Shown: positions 61,983 to 64,000 of the stretch, in pieces
How the letters are laid out: every line of letters begins with the position of its first letter
How positions within the stretch are numbered: the first letter of the stretch is position 1
Source: Flagellimonas sp. MMG031
Lineage (GTDB): Bacteria; Bacteroidota; Bacteroidia; Flavobacteriales; Flavobacteriaceae
Assembly (NCBI RefSeq): GCF_040112705.1
Contig: NZ_CP157804.1
Coordinates: 1,730,001 to 1,794,000, forward strand
DNA: 64,000 nt
Direction: 5' to 3'
Made by a program: the position numbers and the translations under genes
The notes under the pieces: generated by a model
Databases searched by the model: none
Told to the model about the DNA's origin: nothing
Seen by the model: only the letters and a program-made list of their open reading frames with translations

Positions 61983-64000
61983 ATGATAACCAATACAGAA
62001 ATAGCCAGAACGGGAAATCAGTTCCCTAACCATATAGTCGATTTTAAACAGGAAAACGACAAACTATACTTCACCACCCAGAACGGGGTCATTTTGCAAG
62101 TCACCATTCTAAGGGACAGCGTTGTCCGATTCAGATATGCCACCGAGCACGTTTTTGAACCCGATTTTTCCTATGCCATCAGTGAAGATGTGAACCTTGG
62201 GTATAATGAGCTTACCGTGGAAGATGAGATTCCGGAGTACGTGATCACCACGGCCAAGATCAAGATCTACATCAACAAGACCAACCTCAAGGTGCAGATT
62301 GTAGATCTGGATGGGGTAATTTTAGCGGAGGACGAGCTTGGTTTCCATTGGGAGGAGAACTTCGATTATGGGGGCAATGTGGTGAAAATGAGCAAAATTT
62401 GCCATGCAGGTGAAAGTTACTACGGTATGGGAGACAAGGCCTCGCACACCAACCTGAAGGGTAAACGGGTGAACAACTGGGTAACCGATTCCTATGCCTA
62501 CGGCAAGGACCAAGAACCTTTGTACAAATCCATTCCGTTTTATGTAGGGCTCAAGGAAAGCATTGCCTATGGGATATTTTTTGACAATTCCTTCAGCACC
62601 TATTTTGATTTTGCCAACGAGAAGCGGAACGTAACCAGTTTTTGGGCAGATGGTGGGGAAATGAACTATTATTTCTTCTATGGACCCAAAATGAAGGATG
62701 TAGTGGAATCTTATACGGATTTGACGGGCGTTCCTGAGCTTCCACCACTATGGGCCCTTGGGTTTCATCAATCCAAATGGAGCTATTTTCCAGAGGATAA
62801 GGTGAGGGATATTGCATCAACTTTTAGAAAACTGAAGATTCCGTGTGACGCCATTTATCTGGATATCGATTATATGGAAGGGTTCCGCTGTTTCACTTGG
62901 AACAACCAACATTTCCCCAATCCGAAGAAGATGATAGCGGAAATGGCGGAAGATGGCTTTAAGGTGGTTACCATGATTGATCCGGGCATCAAAATAGACC
63001 GCGATTATTGGGTATACCAACAGGCCATGGACCACGGATACTTTTGTAGAAGGGCAGATGGACCGCATTTTAAGGGAAAAGTATGGCCCGGGGAGTGTAA
63101 ATTCCCTGATTTTACCAATCCAGAAGTACGGGAATGGTGGGCCGGTCTTTACAAAGAGATGATTGCCGATATGGGCGTGAGCGGTGTTTGGAACGACATG
63201 AACGAACCTGCTGTAATGGAAGTGCCCACCAAAACGGCCAATCTCGATGTACGCCACGATTACGATGGGCACCCATGTAGCCACAGAAAAGCACACAACG
63301 TTTATGGCATGCAGATGGTAAGGGCCACTTACGAAGGGGTCAAAAAATACATGTTTCCTCGACGTCCCTTTGTGCTTACTAGGGCGGCCTATGCTGGTAC
63401 CCAGCGTTACTGTGCCACTTGGACGGGCGATAATGTGGCCACTTGGGAACATTTATGGATTGCCAATGTACAGATGCAGCGCATGTGCATGAGCGGATAT
63501 TCTTTTGTAGGTTCCGATATTGGTGGATTTGCCGAGCAGCCCAATGGAGAACTTTTTGCCCGTTGGATGCAATTGGCGGTGTTCCACCCCTTTTGCAGGG
63601 TACATTCCAGTGGTGACCACGGCGATCAGGAGCCATGGTCGTTTGGAGAGGAGATAACCGATATTGTCCGGGAATTTATCGAGTTGAGGTATCAATTGAT
63701 GCCCTATCTCTACACCATGTTCTACAACTACATTAAACAGGGCTTTCCCATGTTGCAGTCCTTGGTGTTTTACGATCAAGAGGACCAGCAAACGCATTTC
63801 CGTACGGATGAATTCATCTTTGGAAAACAAATATTGGTCTGTCCCGTGCAGGAACCCAACGCACAGGGCAGAAGAATGTACTTCCCAAAGGGAAATTGGT
63901 ACAACTACTGGACCGATGAACTCAACGAAGGCGGTATCGAAAGATGGGTTTCTGCGGAAATCCACCGAATGCCACTGTTCATCAAAGAAGGGGCTATGAT
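61983..64000 (+). CDS. Glycoside hydrolase family 31 alpha-glucosidase, partial
   Basis: Runs off the right edge; 672 codons visible from the ATG at 61983. Cytoplasmic by the lack of a signal peptide. Galactose-mutarotase-like N-terminal domain (to about residue 240), then the GH31 barrel with LDIDYMEGFRCFTW, GVWNDMNEP (nucleophile Asp near residue 402) and the acid-base Asp in WTGDN (about 482). Likely releases glucose from maltodextrins or glycogen ends, matching its position 96 bp after glgB. Subfamily specificity cannot be judged before the C-terminus is seen. Confidence 0.9.
   Translation, partial: MITNTEIARTGNQFPNHIVDFKQENDKLYFTTQNGVILQVTILRDSVVRFRYATEHVFEPDFSYAISEDVNLGYNELTVEDEIPEYVITTAKIKIYINKTNLKVQIVDLDGVILAEDELGFHWEENFDYGGNVVKMSKICHAGESYYGMGDKASHTNLKGKRVNNWVTDSYAYGKDQEPLYKSIPFYVGLKESIAYGIFFDNSFSTYFDFANEKRNVTSFWADGGEMNYYFFYGPKMKDVVESYTDLTGVPELPPLWALGFHQSKWSYFPEDKVRDIASTFRKLKIPCDAIYLDIDYMEGFRCFTWNNQHFPNPKKMIAEMAEDGFKVVTMIDPGIKIDRDYWVYQQAMDHGYFCRRADGPHFKGKVWPGECKFPDFTNPEVREWWAGLYKEMIADMGVSGVWNDMNEPAVMEVPTKTANLDVRHDYDGHPCSHRKAHNVYGMQMVRATYEGVKKYMFPRRPFVLTRAAYAGTQRYCATWTGDNVATWEHLWIANVQMQRMCMSGYSFVGSDIGGFAEQPNGELFARWMQLAVFHPFCRVHSSGDHGDQEPWSFGEEITDIVREFIELRYQLMPYLYTMFYNYIKQGFPMLQSLVFYDQEDQQTHFRTDEFIFGKQILVCPVQEPNAQGRRMYFPKGNWYNYWTDELNEGGIERWVSAEIHRMPLFIKEGAM

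Noticed and set aside
62817..63965. Long minus-strand frames inside the GH31 gene
   Set aside because: Antisense to conserved barrel motifs including the catalytic WNDMNEP; no start context.

Overview
The window is chromosomal DNA of a member of the Bacteroidetes, most likely a marine Flavobacteriaceae near Muricauda/Flagellimonas (genus is an inference). Evidence: -7 promoter boxes of the TAnnTTTG type, weak or absent Shine-Dalgarno sites, many Bacteroidetes-type lipoproteins (Cys-Ser-Ser/Asp after the signal), the rlmD-DUF6452-DUF6048 order, bacillithiol synthesis (bshC), and the SpoIIM-DUF4129-DUF4350-MoxR-DUF58 cluster. It is almost all protein-coding. I see no rRNA, tRNA, CRISPR array, insertion sequence or prophage. 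No gap between genes exceeds about 290 bases.

Layout. 0-3 kb: two tandem paralogous Ig-like lipoproteins, the first cut by the window edge. 3-9.6 kb: a ZIP transporter, an rRNA methyltransferase, the rlmD-DUF6452-DUF6048-VOC operon and ornithine aminotransferase. 9.6-17 kb: a two-gene module of a cytoplasmic trypsin-like protease with zinc ribbon and a companion protein (both seem to carry a YbjN-like domain), then exported peptidases of families S66 and M14. 17-24.5 kb: bshC, beta-phosphoglucomutase, and a tightly overlapping guaA-LysM-OsmC-DUF922 operon. 24.5-25.7 kb: a PIN/DUF6364 toxin-antitoxin pair with a clear inverted-repeat operator, and a small orphan ORF. 25.8-31.2 kb: exported sugar-isomerase-like protein, pyrG, yidC. 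31.4-36.2 kb: four-domain fasciclin lipoprotein, mnmA, FabK-like flavoenzyme. 36.3-43.8 kb: the MoxR cluster with divergent RDD and TRIC genes. 43.9-51.9 kb: outer-membrane protein plus DoxX, cyclophilin and Nudix genes with overlapping start codons, an unusual acyltransferase, an ECF sigma factor with a membrane partner, M20 amidohydrolase, NDH-2. 51.9-56.7 kb: xerD, CsbD, AI-2E-type permease, two small beta-barrel proteins, a MITE-like repeat, aroQ. 56.4-64 kb: lpdA, two tandem msrB genes (one cytoplasmic, one lipoprotein), a collagen-like lipoprotein, glgB and a GH31 glucosidase cut by the right edge.

Working together: glgB, GH31 and beta-phosphoglucomutase serve alpha-glucan metabolism; bshC, OsmC and the two MsrBs serve thiol and oxidative-stress defence; guaA and pyrG make nucleotides; yidC, LysM, S66 and DUF922 proteins act in the envelope.

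The least explained signals are the protease/YbjN-like pair at 9.6-11.9 kb, the 20-21 bp phased direct repeats upstream of envelope genes (strongest at 54594-54630, LytTR-like), a set of promoters placed exactly 5 nt from the start codon (leaderless mRNAs), and the MITE-like element forming part of the aroQ promoter region.
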